Part shown: one piece after another, positions 9,953 through 17,446 of the stretch | Numbering within the stretch: position 1 is the first letter of the stretch | How the letters are laid out: each line of letters opens with the position of its first letter | Origin: an uncultured Alphaproteobacteria bacterium | GTDB lineage: Bacteria > Pseudomonadota > Alphaproteobacteria > HIMB59 > GCA-002718135 | NCBI GenBank assembly: GCA_902553945.1 | Contig: CACDMT010000007.1 | Location: 1-45,272, forward strand | Direction of reading: 5' to 3' | DNA length: 45,272 nucleotides | Position numbers and translations under genes: made by a program | The notes under the pieces: generated by a model | The model's input: the letters and a program-made list of their open reading frames with translations, nothing else | Told to the model about the DNA's origin: nothing | Database searches by the model: none

Positions 9953-10354
9953 ATGATTGAGACAGCAGGAGGAATGATCCCTTTTATTTGCCATGTTTTT
10001 CTAATTTTATTTGGTGGTTTTTTTGGTCTAAGTTTTGCATTTAATAAAAATTTTGCCAAAAATAGTTTAGGATTTGAATCTATTGAAGCAAGGTTTATGG
10101 GAAGACCCCTAGGCTTTTTAATGATTGGAATTGTTTTGATGTTAATAGCAACATTATTTCAATTAGGGGGTTTTACCTCTGTAGATGAAATATTAGGCGC
10201 TATGTTTATTTTTACAGTTTTAGCATTCACTTATAACTTACTAACAACACTAAAAATATTAGAGAGTTTTGATGGTAATGATTGGCCTATAAAGCATGCA
10301 ATTAGACCACTAATCCCTATGATAGTAATCATTATAAGATATTTTTCATTATAA
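9953..10354 (+). CDS. Small integral membrane protein, unknown function, strong ribosome binding site
   Basis: A 133-aa protein with about four hydrophobic segments (about 8-28, 50-72, 78-98, 116-132) and the signature-like stretch EARFMGRPLGF between the first two. I cannot name the family. AAGGAGG lies a few bases before the ATG, an almost full anti-16S match that is unusual in this window and suggests heavy translation. A strong stem-loop terminator directly follows the gene (10364-10391), so it is probably its own transcription unit. Confidence 0.75.
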   Translation: MIETAGGMIPFICHVFLILFGGFFGLSFAFNKNFAKNSLGFESIEARFMGRPLGFLMIGIVLMLIATLFQLGGFTSVDEILGAMFIFTVLAFTYNLLTTLKILESFDGNDWPIKHAIRPLIPMIVIIIRYFSL

Positions 10355-10363
10355 AATTTGTAT

Positions 10364-10391
10364 AAATAGCACTCATTTTTGAGTGCTATTT
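10364..10391 (+). terminator. Intrinsic terminator after the 133-aa membrane protein gene
   Basis: A 12-base perfect inverted repeat (AAATAGCACTCA and its complement) closes over a TTTT loop and ends in a short T run. It lies 10 bases after the stop codon and separates the small membrane protein from the malate synthase gene. Confidence 0.8.
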
Positions 10392-10428
10392 AAATTCAAA
10401 ATAATATAGAGACTTAATTATAATTTTT

Positions 10429-12588
10429 ATGATTAAGAAAAATAATCTTACTATTAATGAAAAATTATATAATTTTATTAATGAAATAGTAATACCTGAA
10501 ACAAATTTAAATATTGATAAATTTTGGAGTGATTTTGCAAGTATTGTTGATGAATTTGACTCATTAAACAAGAGTCTAATAAGTAAAAGATTAGACTTAC
10601 AATCAAAATTAAATGAGTGGTATAGAAATAATAAAGGAAAAGAGATTAATATTGCAGAATATAAAAAATTTCTCTTAGATATTGATTATTTGATTGAGGA
10701 GGGAAATGATTTTAAAATTGATACACAAAATGTTGATCCCGAAATAGCTAATATATGCGGTCCTCAGTTAGTAGTTCCGATAACAAACGCCAGGTATTCA
10801 TTGAATGCAATTAATGCAAGATGGGGGAGTTTTTACGATGCAATATATGGAACAAATGTCTTGGGAGATTTACCAACAACTAAAGAGTATGACATAAAAA
10901 GAGGAAAGAGAGTTATAAAATTTGCCAAAGACCATTTAGATAAAATTGCACCTTTGAAATTATCTTCATGGAATAAAGTAACAAGTATTAATTTAATAAA
11001 TGACAAAATTAATTTTGATCTTTCTACTAGTCAAACAACAACAATTTTAGATGAAAATCAAATTGCGGGTATTCGTTTGAATTCTGAGAATAAATTAAGT
11101 GAATTAATATTAATTGTTAATAATTTGCATTGTCGTATATTTATAAATAGAAATAATATTATTGGAAAAACTGACTCAGCTGGAATTTCTGATATTGTTT
11201 TAGAATCAGCTATTTCTTCTATTTTAGATTTTGAGGATAGTGTAGCTACAGTAGATGCAGATGACAAAGTGTTAGCTTATGAAAATTTGCTAGGTTTGAT
11301 GAAAGGTAATTTAAAGTCAACATTTACAAAAAATCACAAAGAGATAACAAGAGTTTTAAATCAAGATATTAAAATTAAAACTCTAAGTGGAGAGGATAAA
11401 ATACTTAAAGGAAGATCATTAATACTAGTTAGAAATGTAGGCCATTTGATGACAACTCCTATAATATTAAATAAAGATAATAATGAAATTGGTGAAGGTA
11501 TTATGGATGGTGTAATAACTTCTTTAATCGCAATTCATGATATAAAAAAATCATCTAATAAAAATTCCATTTATAATTCTATTTATATTGTCAAACCGAA
11601 AATGCATGGACCGGAAGAAGTTGAATTTACAGTAAATCTTTTTGAGCGTATTGAGGTAATGTTAAATTTACCCAATAATACAATTAAAGTTGGTATTATG
11701 GATGAAGAGAGAAGAACAAGTATTAATTTAAAAGAATGTATACGTGCAGCAAAATCTAGACTAGCTTTTATAAATACAGGATTTCTTGATAGAACAGGAG
11801 ATGAAATACATACTTCAACTCAAGCTGGTTCATTTATAATAAAAGCAGATATGAAAAATGCTGCTTGGATAAAATCATATGAAGATAGAAATGTAGATAT
11901 TGGATTAGAATGTGGATTAAAAGGAAAAGCTCAAATTGGAAAAGGAATGTGGGCTATGCCTGATTTAATGTTGGAAATGGTAGAGCAAAAAATTTCACAT
12001 CCAATGGCAGGTGCCAATTGTTCATGGGTACCAAGCCCAACTGCTGCAACTCTACACGCTATGCATTATCACCATATAAATGTTTTTGATGTTCAAGATA
12101 AAATTAAAGCTGAGGGAAAAAGAGGCACATTAGATGATTTACTAACATTACCTTTATTAAATAAAAGAAATTTATCCGAAGAAGAGATTAATAAAGAAAT
12201 AGAAAATAATGCTCAAGGAATCTTAGGTTATGTAGTTAGATGGATTGATCAAGGAATTGGTTGTTCAAAAGTACCCGATATTAATAATATTGGATTAATG
12301 GAAGATAGAGCTACTTGCCGAATATCTTCACAGGCGATTGTTAATTGGATAGCTAGCGGTCTTATAACAAAGGAGCAAGCGCTGAATGCCTTAAAAAAAA
12401 TGGCTATTGTTGTTGATAAACAAAATATAGGTGATGAAAATTACATACCAATGTCTCCAAGTTATAATACTATAGCTTTTCAAGCTGCAAAAGACCTTGT
12501 TTTTGATGGAATTAATCAACCCTCTGGTTATACTGAACCTATATTGCATAAAAGAAGAATAGAATTTAAATTAAAAAATAAAGTTTAA
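10429..12588 (+). CDS. glcB: Malate synthase G
   Basis: A 719-aa enzyme that condenses acetyl-CoA with glyoxylate to malate (EC 2.3.3.9), allowing growth on two-carbon compounds or glycolate. Its length fits isoform G and not the shorter isoform A. Diagnostic stretches include PITNARYSLNAINARWGS, the KPKMHGPEEVEF segment, GIMDEERRTSINLKEC, the glyoxylate-site GMWAMPDLM, and the catalytic-Asp region LMEDRATCRISSQ near the C-terminus. In Pelagibacter a glycine riboswitch has been reported before malate synthase; the 37 bases between the upstream terminator and this start are too short to hold one. Confidence 0.96.
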   Translation: MIKKNNLTINEKLYNFINEIVIPETNLNIDKFWSDFASIVDEFDSLNKSLISKRLDLQSKLNEWYRNNKGKEINIAEYKKFLLDIDYLIEEGNDFKIDTQNVDPEIANICGPQLVVPITNARYSLNAINARWGSFYDAIYGTNVLGDLPTTKEYDIKRGKRVIKFAKDHLDKIAPLKLSSWNKVTSINLINDKINFDLSTSQTTTILDENQIAGIRLNSENKLSELILIVNNLHCRIFINRNNIIGKTDSAGISDIVLESAISSILDFEDSVATVDADDKVLAYENLLGLMKGNLKSTFTKNHKEITRVLNQDIKIKTLSGEDKILKGRSLILVRNVGHLMTTPIILNKDNNEIGEGIMDGVITSLIAIHDIKKSSNKNSIYNSIYIVKPKMHGPEEVEFTVNLFERIEVMLNLPNNTIKVGIMDEERRTSINLKECIRAAKSRLAFINTGFLDRTGDEIHTSTQAGSFIIKADMKNAAWIKSYEDRNVDIGLECGLKGKAQIGKGMWAMPDLMLEMVEQKISHPMAGANCSWVPSPTAATLHAMHYHHINVFDVQDKIKAEGKRGTLDDLLTLPLLNKRNLSEEEINKEIENNAQGILGYVVRWIDQGIGCSKVPDINNIGLMEDRATCRISSQAIVNWIASGLITKEQALNALKKMAIVVDKQNIGDENYIPMSPSYNTIAFQAAKDLVFDGINQPSGYTEPILHKRRIEFKLKNKV

Positions 12589-12971
12589 CATTTATCATTA
12601 GTTATTTCATTTCTTCTCATTGGCATTGAATCTATTATGTCAAATAATGTTAAAAAAATTTTATCATCAGTGCTATAATCTTTAACCATTCCATCATATC
12701 CAATTAACCAAATACCATATTTATTTTTTATATATTCAGGTATTGCAAAATCTATATTTTCAAATTTTTCAAAAAAAATTATTTCTAAATTTCTATCTTC
12801 AATTTCACATTTATTATCTGATATAAATTTTTTAGTTTTTATAAATATTAAATCTTCATGATTTTCATAAGATATAATTAGTAATCTCTTTTCCCAATTA
12901 AATATGGATATTTGTTTTGCCATTAGTTCAAAACTTATAGAGCATATTATTAATAAAATTATGTATTTCAT
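12585..12971 (-). CDS. DUF4174 family exported protein
   Basis: A 128-aa protein of the DUF4174 family, function unknown. The start at the ATG at 12971 gives a clear signal peptide (MKYIILLIICSISFELMA). The mature part follows the family pattern: a WEKRLLIISY strand near the start, a GIWLIGYDGMVK strand, and the hallmark C-terminal IDSMPMRRNE. A longer reading from 13022 would add 17 residues encoded by the antisense of tRNA-Thr and destroy the signal peptide, so I reject it. The start codon is six bases after the tRNA-Thr CCA end, leaving no room for a ribosome binding site outside the tRNA. Its 3' end overlaps glcB by four bases. Confidence 0.85.
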   Translation of the reverse strand: MKYIILLIICSISFELMAKQISIFNWEKRLLIISYENHEDLIFIKTKKFISDNKCEIEDRNLEIIFFEKFENIDFAIPEYIKNKYGIWLIGYDGMVKDYSTDDKIFLTLFDIIDSMPMRRNEITNDKC

Positions 12972-12977
12972 GAAAAA

Positions 12978-13052
12978 TGGTGCCACAGGGCAGATTCGAA
13001 CTGCCGGCTTACTCATTACCAATGAGTTACTCTACCCCTGAGTTACTGCGGC
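12978..13052 (-). tRNA. tRNA-Thr(GGT)
   Basis: A 75-base cloverleaf including encoded CCA. Acceptor GCCGCAG pairs with CTGTGGC (one G-T); D stem ACTC/GAGT; anticodon stem ACTCA/TGAGT with loop TTGGTAA, anticodon GGT; T stem GGCAG/CTGCC with loop TTCGAAT; discriminator A. It lies 11 bases after the alkB stop and six bases before the DUF4174 start on the same strand, so it may be processed out of a longer message. Confidence 0.95.
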
Positions 13053-13063
13053 TAATATTATAT

Positions 13064-14083
13064 TCATATTGATCTTAATTCTTCTAGCTTACGATCCATT
13101 ACAAAAAACCAAATTGGAGGAATTAAAGCCATCATTAACATTACTGAATAATTAGAGGGCATTTCCATTTTTTTTTCTTCTTGTGATAGTAACGGATAAT
13201 GTTTGCCAGCACTTTTATGATGTTCACTGTGAAGACCTAAGTTAAAAGTAGACCAATTTGCAGATATATGACGACTATTCCATGAATGTGAATCAGAAAA
13301 TCTCTCATATTTTCCATCATATATATTTCTGCTCAATCCATAATGCTGAATATAATTTACTAATTCTAATAATGTTATTGAGACTAATGAATGAAAAAGA
13401 ATAAAAACTAAACCATTCATACCAGCTATATAAAAAGCTATCAATAAAAATATAAATTCTAATGAAAAATAATGCAGTACTCTATTTTGCAAACTAAAAG
13501 TTTTTATATTTTTTTTATAAAGAATATTTTTTTCTATTTTCCATGATGAAATAACACTATTAATTACACATCGAATAAAATAAAAATAAAAATTTTCACC
13601 TTTTCTAGCTGTTGCAGGATCTTCTTTTGTTGCTACGTTTTTATGATGTCCATAAACATGCTCTATTCTAAAATGACCATACAAACATAATATTAATAAA
13701 GTGACTCCTAAAAATCTCATAAATTTACTTTGTCTGTGTATTAGTTCATGAGCAGTAGTTATACCTATGGAACCTCCTGACATTCCAACAGCTGCACCTA
13801 AAGCTGCCACAGTAAAAACACTAATATTATTTTTTGATACAACAAATAATCCAAAAAATATAAGAAATAAAATACAAGGCAAAACAATAATAATTGAAAA
13901 GTTATGTAATAAATTTTCATTTAATTCTTGATCTTTTTTATTTAGGTAGGGAAGCATTAAATCAATTATAGGAACTAAGATGAACACCCATACAAACGGA
14001 GAAAGAGACCATGAGGGAGATATTAGTAATCCTAAAGAGCTTGCACTAATTAAAATAAGAGGTGTTACAAGATAAAAAAACAT
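13064..14083 (-). CDS. alkB: Alkane 1-monooxygenase (AlkB-type membrane di-iron hydroxylase)
   Basis: A 339-aa membrane protein of the AlkB/fatty-acid-desaturase superfamily, which hydroxylates the terminal carbon of alkanes using electrons from rubredoxin. About six hydrophobic segments flank the histidine boxes: HELIH at 112-116, EHVYGHHKNVATKEDPA at 141-157 (very close to the AlkB consensus), the NYIQHYGL motif at 243-250 typical of AlkB, and LHSEHH at 284-289. The length is somewhat shorter than the Pseudomonas enzyme (about 400 aa). No rubredoxin or rubredoxin reductase gene is in the window. A related substrate such as a xylene or terpenoid cannot be excluded. Confidence 0.85.
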   Translation of the reverse strand: MFFYLVTPLILISASSLGLLISPSWSLSPFVWVFILVPIIDLMLPYLNKKDQELNENLLHNFSIIIVLPCILFLIFFGLFVVSKNNISVFTVAALGAAVGMSGGSIGITTAHELIHRQSKFMRFLGVTLLILCLYGHFRIEHVYGHHKNVATKEDPATARKGENFYFYFIRCVINSVISSWKIEKNILYKKNIKTFSLQNRVLHYFSLEFIFLLIAFYIAGMNGLVFILFHSLVSITLLELVNYIQHYGLSRNIYDGKYERFSDSHSWNSRHISANWSTFNLGLHSEHHKSAGKHYPLLSQEEKKMEMPSNYSVMLMMALIPPIWFFVMDRKLEELRSI

Positions 14084-14153
14084 TTATGATCAATTTCTAA
14101 TTTAATTTTTAGTTAAAATTGTTTTATAAACAAAATTTTTAAAAAAATGAATA

Positions 14154-15311
14154 TTAATTAATCTTTGGTTTATTAATATTCATGAGATAAAGCAAAGCTA
14201 TACCATTTCCGCCCCAAATAACTGAAAGTAAATACATATTGAAAGTAAGTCCAAAATATTCTGCCAAATAACCAACTAATACTGGTCCAAATATAAAACC
14301 TGCAAAACCAAGTGTTATGAGGTTTGATACGGTAATATTAATTGATTCATTTGAAATTTTAATTGCCTCTCTAATTACAATAGCAATGAAATTTGCAGTA
14401 CCAAATCCAAACAATAACATACCAAATATTATAAAATATAAATTCATTGTTAATAATGCTAAAAATAAAACTATGCATGAAATAATACTGAAATAGCCAC
14501 CGATTACATGAGCTCCTAATAAATTGATTAGTCTACTACCCATTAGACGTGCAACAATTTCACCTATACTAAAAAAAATTAATAGTATACCTCCTAAATA
14601 TAAAGGAATTGATAAATCTTTTGTTAACCACACTGGTGTCCAATCTAAAATAATCCCTAACGTAGCAAAATTCATCATCATCAAAAAACCATAAACAAGT
14701 ATAATTTTTTTTGGTAATTTAAATTTAACTATTTCTTTTTCAGGTTCATATTCTCTTCTTAATCCAAAAACTTTAAATATAAAAACAAACATAAATGTTG
14801 CAAAACCAAGAAGAATAAAAGTAATTCTTGGATCAGAGATATAACTTATGAAGTAAGCTGCTGCAATTGACCCAACTAGTGATCCAGAACTATAGCAAGC
14901 TTGAAATAAAGGAAGAATAATTTTATCTGTTTTTTTTTCAATAATTGATATTTGTGTATTTGTAATTGGAACTAAAAAGCCAATAGCAATTCCAAATGGG
15001 ATCCATGAAATAAGAAAATAATTATAGTTTTGAGCACTTATTAGCAAAAAAGGACAAAAAGAAAAAATTATTAATCCAATAATTGCAGTATTAGTTGTTC
15101 CAACTTTAGGTGCAACAACTCTACCGCTAATTTGATTAGAAAAGAAATTGCAAATTCCAAATATAAATAAACCAAATCCTAACTCAGACTCACTAATATT
15201 TAACCTTTCAATATTCCATGGAATATGAACAAAATAAATACTTATAGTAAACATCATAATAAATGCACTTACAAAAGATATGTTTCTTTCTTTATTAAAA
15301 CTATATTCCAT
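14154..15311 (-). CDS. Major facilitator superfamily transporter
   Basis: A 385-aa protein with about 12 hydrophobic segments and the size typical of single-domain MFS carriers. The N-terminal half contains GFGLFIFGICNF (loop 2 area) and the later PFGIAIGFLVPITNTQISI helix, and resembles the YbjJ/fucose-permease-like branch of MFS proteins. Substrate and direction are unknown. It lies 71 bases upstream of alkB on the same strand, so co-transcription is possible but not shown. It diverges from the HCCA-isomerase-like gene with an AT-rich 154-base gap. Confidence 0.85.
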   Translation of the reverse strand: MEYSFNKERNISFVSAFIMMFTISIYFVHIPWNIERLNISESELGFGLFIFGICNFFSNQISGRVVAPKVGTTNTAIIGLIIFSFCPFLLISAQNYNYFLISWIPFGIAIGFLVPITNTQISIIEKKTDKIILPLFQACYSSGSLVGSIAAAYFISYISDPRITFILLGFATFMFVFIFKVFGLRREYEPEKEIVKFKLPKKIILVYGFLMMMNFATLGIILDWTPVWLTKDLSIPLYLGGILLIFFSIGEIVARLMGSRLINLLGAHVIGGYFSIISCIVLFLALLTMNLYFIIFGMLLFGFGTANFIAIVIREAIKISNESINITVSNLITLGFAGFIFGPVLVGYLAEYFGLTFNMYLLSVIWGGNGIALLYLMNINKPKIN

Positions 15312-15465
15312 TGATTTTGTGAGTATTAAGATTTCATTTTGAACTATATGGTATTGCTATACTATTTATTAATCATATAAAATGGACAAATTGCATAATT
15401 TTTAATTAAATTATTGTTAAATATTGATAGTATAATTTTTAAAATATAATCATATAATATTCATA

Positions 15466-16062
15466 ATGAAAGAAATAGATTTTTGGTTCTCAATAGGAAG
15501 CACTTATACTTATTTAAGTGTAAATAGGATAAGTGAGGTTTCTAAAAATGAAAATATTAAATTTAATTGGTATCCATTTAGTGTAAGAAAAATTATGATG
15601 GATATGGATAACATTCCTTTTACTCCTCCATCCAAAAAAATTAAGTCTGATTATATGTGGAGAGATATAGAAAGGAGAGCAAAATTTTATGGTTTTGAAG
15701 CAAAAGTTCCAGCCCCATATCCTTTAAAGGAATTTGATTTAGCAAATCAAATTGCGATCTTAGGTATGAATGAAGGATGGGGAATTGAATATGTAACCAC
15801 AACTTACAAAAGATGGTTTCAGTTAGGCAAAGAACCTGCAACAGAACCAAATCTCTCAGAGATATTGCAAGAATTGAATTTAAATAAAGAAGATGTGTTA
15901 ATCAAAGCTAACTCTTCAGAGATAAATGATCAATACTTGGGTAATACAGATAAAGCATTTAAAAATGGAGTCTTTGGTAGTCCAACTTTTATTTATAAAG
16001 ATGAAGTCTTTTGGGGTGATGACAGATTAGAAGATTGTATCAAGTGGATTGGTTTACAGTAG
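15466..16062 (+). CDS. 2-hydroxychromene-2-carboxylate isomerase/kappa-class GST (DsbA-like fold)
   Basis: A 198-aa protein of the DsbA-like thioredoxin superfamily, HCCA isomerase/kappa GST branch. The N-terminus IDFWFSIGSTYTYLSV matches the family's glutathione-binding start (a Ser in place of the DsbA cysteine). The central LANQIAILGMNEGW helix and the C-terminal NGVFGSPTFIYKDEVFWGDDRL motif are characteristic. The founding enzyme works in naphthalene breakdown, but family members in heterotrophic marine bacteria have mostly unknown substrates. No aromatic-degradation genes surround it. No Cys-X-X-Cys is present, so it is not an oxidoreductase. Confidence 0.87.
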   Translation: MKEIDFWFSIGSTYTYLSVNRISEVSKNENIKFNWYPFSVRKIMMDMDNIPFTPPSKKIKSDYMWRDIERRAKFYGFEAKVPAPYPLKEFDLANQIAILGMNEGWGIEYVTTTYKRWFQLGKEPATEPNLSEILQELNLNKEDVLIKANSSEINDQYLGNTDKAFKNGVFGSPTFIYKDEVFWGDDRLEDCIKWIGLQ

Positions 16063-16161
16063 TATTAATTCTATAGTTTTTTATCTGCTTCAAATAGTCT
16101 TCTTACAGAATCATTTAGAATAATTAAGTATAATTTTTAATATAGCATTTAAGGAGTTAAA

Positions 16162-16527
16162 ATGAATCTTAATTTTATTTTTAAGGCACAAGGTGTTGTT
16201 CTAATTATTAATGGATTAGGCTCACTTTTTTTAGGGTCTCTGTGGATTTCACAAGGCACTGGTTGGACATCTACACCAGATTTAATAACATTTGGTCAAT
16301 TTGTTGGAGTAGTTTTGTTTGTTAATGGAATATGGAGTTGGAGATTTCCTGATATTGCAGGAGAGAATATTAAATCAATTGGAATGCTGTTCGCTTTTGG
16401 AGGATTATTATTCACTGCTATAATTTTATTTCACATAATTACTGGAGCTGTTGCTGGCGCTACACCGTATGTCAATGTAGTTTTAACTGCACTATTTGCT
16501 ATAGCTTTTTATATTTACAGTAGATAA
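16162..16527 (+). CDS. Small integral membrane protein, unknown function
   Basis: A 121-aa protein with four hydrophobic segments (about 8-28, 46-58, 72-92, 97-119) and small-residue-rich helices; family not recognised. AAGGAG sits at a good distance before the ATG and a TATAAT lies at 16129-16134, so it probably has its own promoter. A 34-base perfect palindrome follows 13 bases after the stop. It is single and convergent with the unknown protein at 16583. Confidence 0.72.
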   Translation: MNLNFIFKAQGVVLIINGLGSLFLGSLWISQGTGWTSTPDLITFGQFVGVVLFVNGIWSWRFPDIAGENIKSIGMLFAFGGLLFTAIILFHIITGAVAGATPYVNVVLTALFAIAFYIYSR

Positions 16528-16540
16528 ATAATAATAAATT

Positions 16541-16574
16541 TAAATATTAGTGGAGTTAACTCCACTAATATTTA
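16541..16574. terminator. 34-base perfect palindrome, bidirectional terminator
   Basis: The bases form a perfect inverted repeat centred on GTTAAC with a GGAG/CTCC core and A/T-rich outer arms that give a T-rich tail on both strands. It sits between two convergent genes, 13 bases after one stop and 8 bases from the other, so it most likely ends transcription in both directions. Confidence 0.8.
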
Positions 16575-16582
16575 TTTATTAT

Positions 16583-17197
16583 TTAATCCCAATTACTTTC
16601 CAAAACTCTAGATAAATTAAAGCCAGTAAATTCACATTTATTTAAAAATTCTCTATGGCTTGCCCAAACATTTTTTTCATTTAGTTTATCATGAGCAAGT
16701 CCATAATCTTTCATACTTCTAAATCTAATACCAAATCCATATTGCCCAATATGTGATCCTCTGAAAGTACCAACTGTTCCACCGTTTCCTCCATTTTCCA
16801 TCCAATAATTAAAAAATACTTCAGATGTTTTAATTAAATCTTCTTCATCATCATATTTAAATAACCATTGTGCAAAACAATGTTTTTGACCAGGGTCAGG
16901 ATCCATTTTATGAGCTAAGGGAATATACAAGTTCATATTTTCCCAATCTGTGACATCGAAGTAAGGACTCATGTCCTTTTGAAATTCTTCATCATTTGAA
17001 ACTTTATCATCAAACTCTCCAAAATTAGCATTATTTTCAAAACCGGCTGAAAATGAGTAAGATCCAACATTTGTACCTAAATGATTAAATAAGGCACAAC
17101 CTATTGAGCCATATTTTTCAAAATATTTTCTAGCAGTATTATAGGCCTCTACTGCTTTAGAATGTGGGATTTTATAATCCCAATTAGCAACGATCAT
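16583..17197 (-). CDS. Unrecognised soluble protein made of two similar halves, strong ribosome binding site
   Basis: I cannot name this 204-aa protein. It has no signal or membrane segment. Two halves look alike: residues about 12-70 (KAVEAYNTARKYFEKYG ... GSYSFSAGFEN ... FGEFDDKV) and about 120-180 (LIKTSEVFFNYWMENGG ... GQYGFGIRFRS ... YGLAHDKL). Each has a helix, a Gly-rich strand pair and a second helix, as in tandem ferredoxin-like (ALBD/NIPSNAP-type) domains; that fold is my inference. AAGGAGGT stands just before the ATG, the best ribosome binding site in the window, suggesting an abundant protein. It ends at the bidirectional palindrome. Confidence 0.75.
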   Translation of the reverse strand: MIVANWDYKIPHSKAVEAYNTARKYFEKYGSIGCALFNHLGTNVGSYSFSAGFENNANFGEFDDKVSNDEEFQKDMSPYFDVTDWENMNLYIPLAHKMDPDPGQKHCFAQWLFKYDDEEDLIKTSEVFFNYWMENGGNGGTVGTFRGSHIGQYGFGIRFRSMKDYGLAHDKLNEKNVWASHREFLNKCEFTGFNLSRVLESNWD

Positions 17198-17320
17198 AAT
17201 TACCTCCTTTTTATTATTTATAGTTTATATGTATTATTAAATAATTATTAAATATTACTAGAATTGTATAAATTTATCTTTTAGTTGATATTTTTATATT
17301 TAGAATTATTTTAAATTTAA

Positions 17321-17440
17321 ATGATAATGAAATTAATCAATTATATCTTCCCTAAAGGACAATGGTCAATTCCAAGATTAGCAATACTTTTTATTATTTT
17401 TGCAATTCTTGATTACATAGTTATTTTCCATCAATTCTAA
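17321..17440 (+). CDS. Possible 39-aa single-pass membrane peptide
   Basis: A short open frame reading MIMKLINYIFPKGQWSIPRL followed by a hydrophobic stretch of about 18 residues and ending at 17440, seven bases before the ABC-F start codon. No strong ribosome binding site is visible. Coding status rests on the amphipathic-then-hydrophobic layout and on the tight spacing to the next gene; it is otherwise unrecognised. Confidence 0.4.
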   Translation: MIMKLINYIFPKGQWSIPRLAILFIIFAILDYIVIFHQF

Positions 17441-17446
17441 AAAATA

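Noticed and set aside
10392-10428. Glycine riboswitch before malate synthase, as reported in Pelagibacter
   Set aside because: Only 37 bases lie between the upstream terminator and the start, too few for the aptamer, and the motif is not seen.
11058-11267. Minus-strand frame within glcB, and similar frames inside clpA, hisD, the flavoprotein and the permeases
   Set aside because: They are shadows of strongly conserved coding sequence on the other frame.
12972-13022. N-terminal extension of the DUF4174 protein by 17 residues
   Set aside because: These codons are the antisense-free transcript of tRNA-Thr sequence, and the shorter start gives a proper signal peptide.
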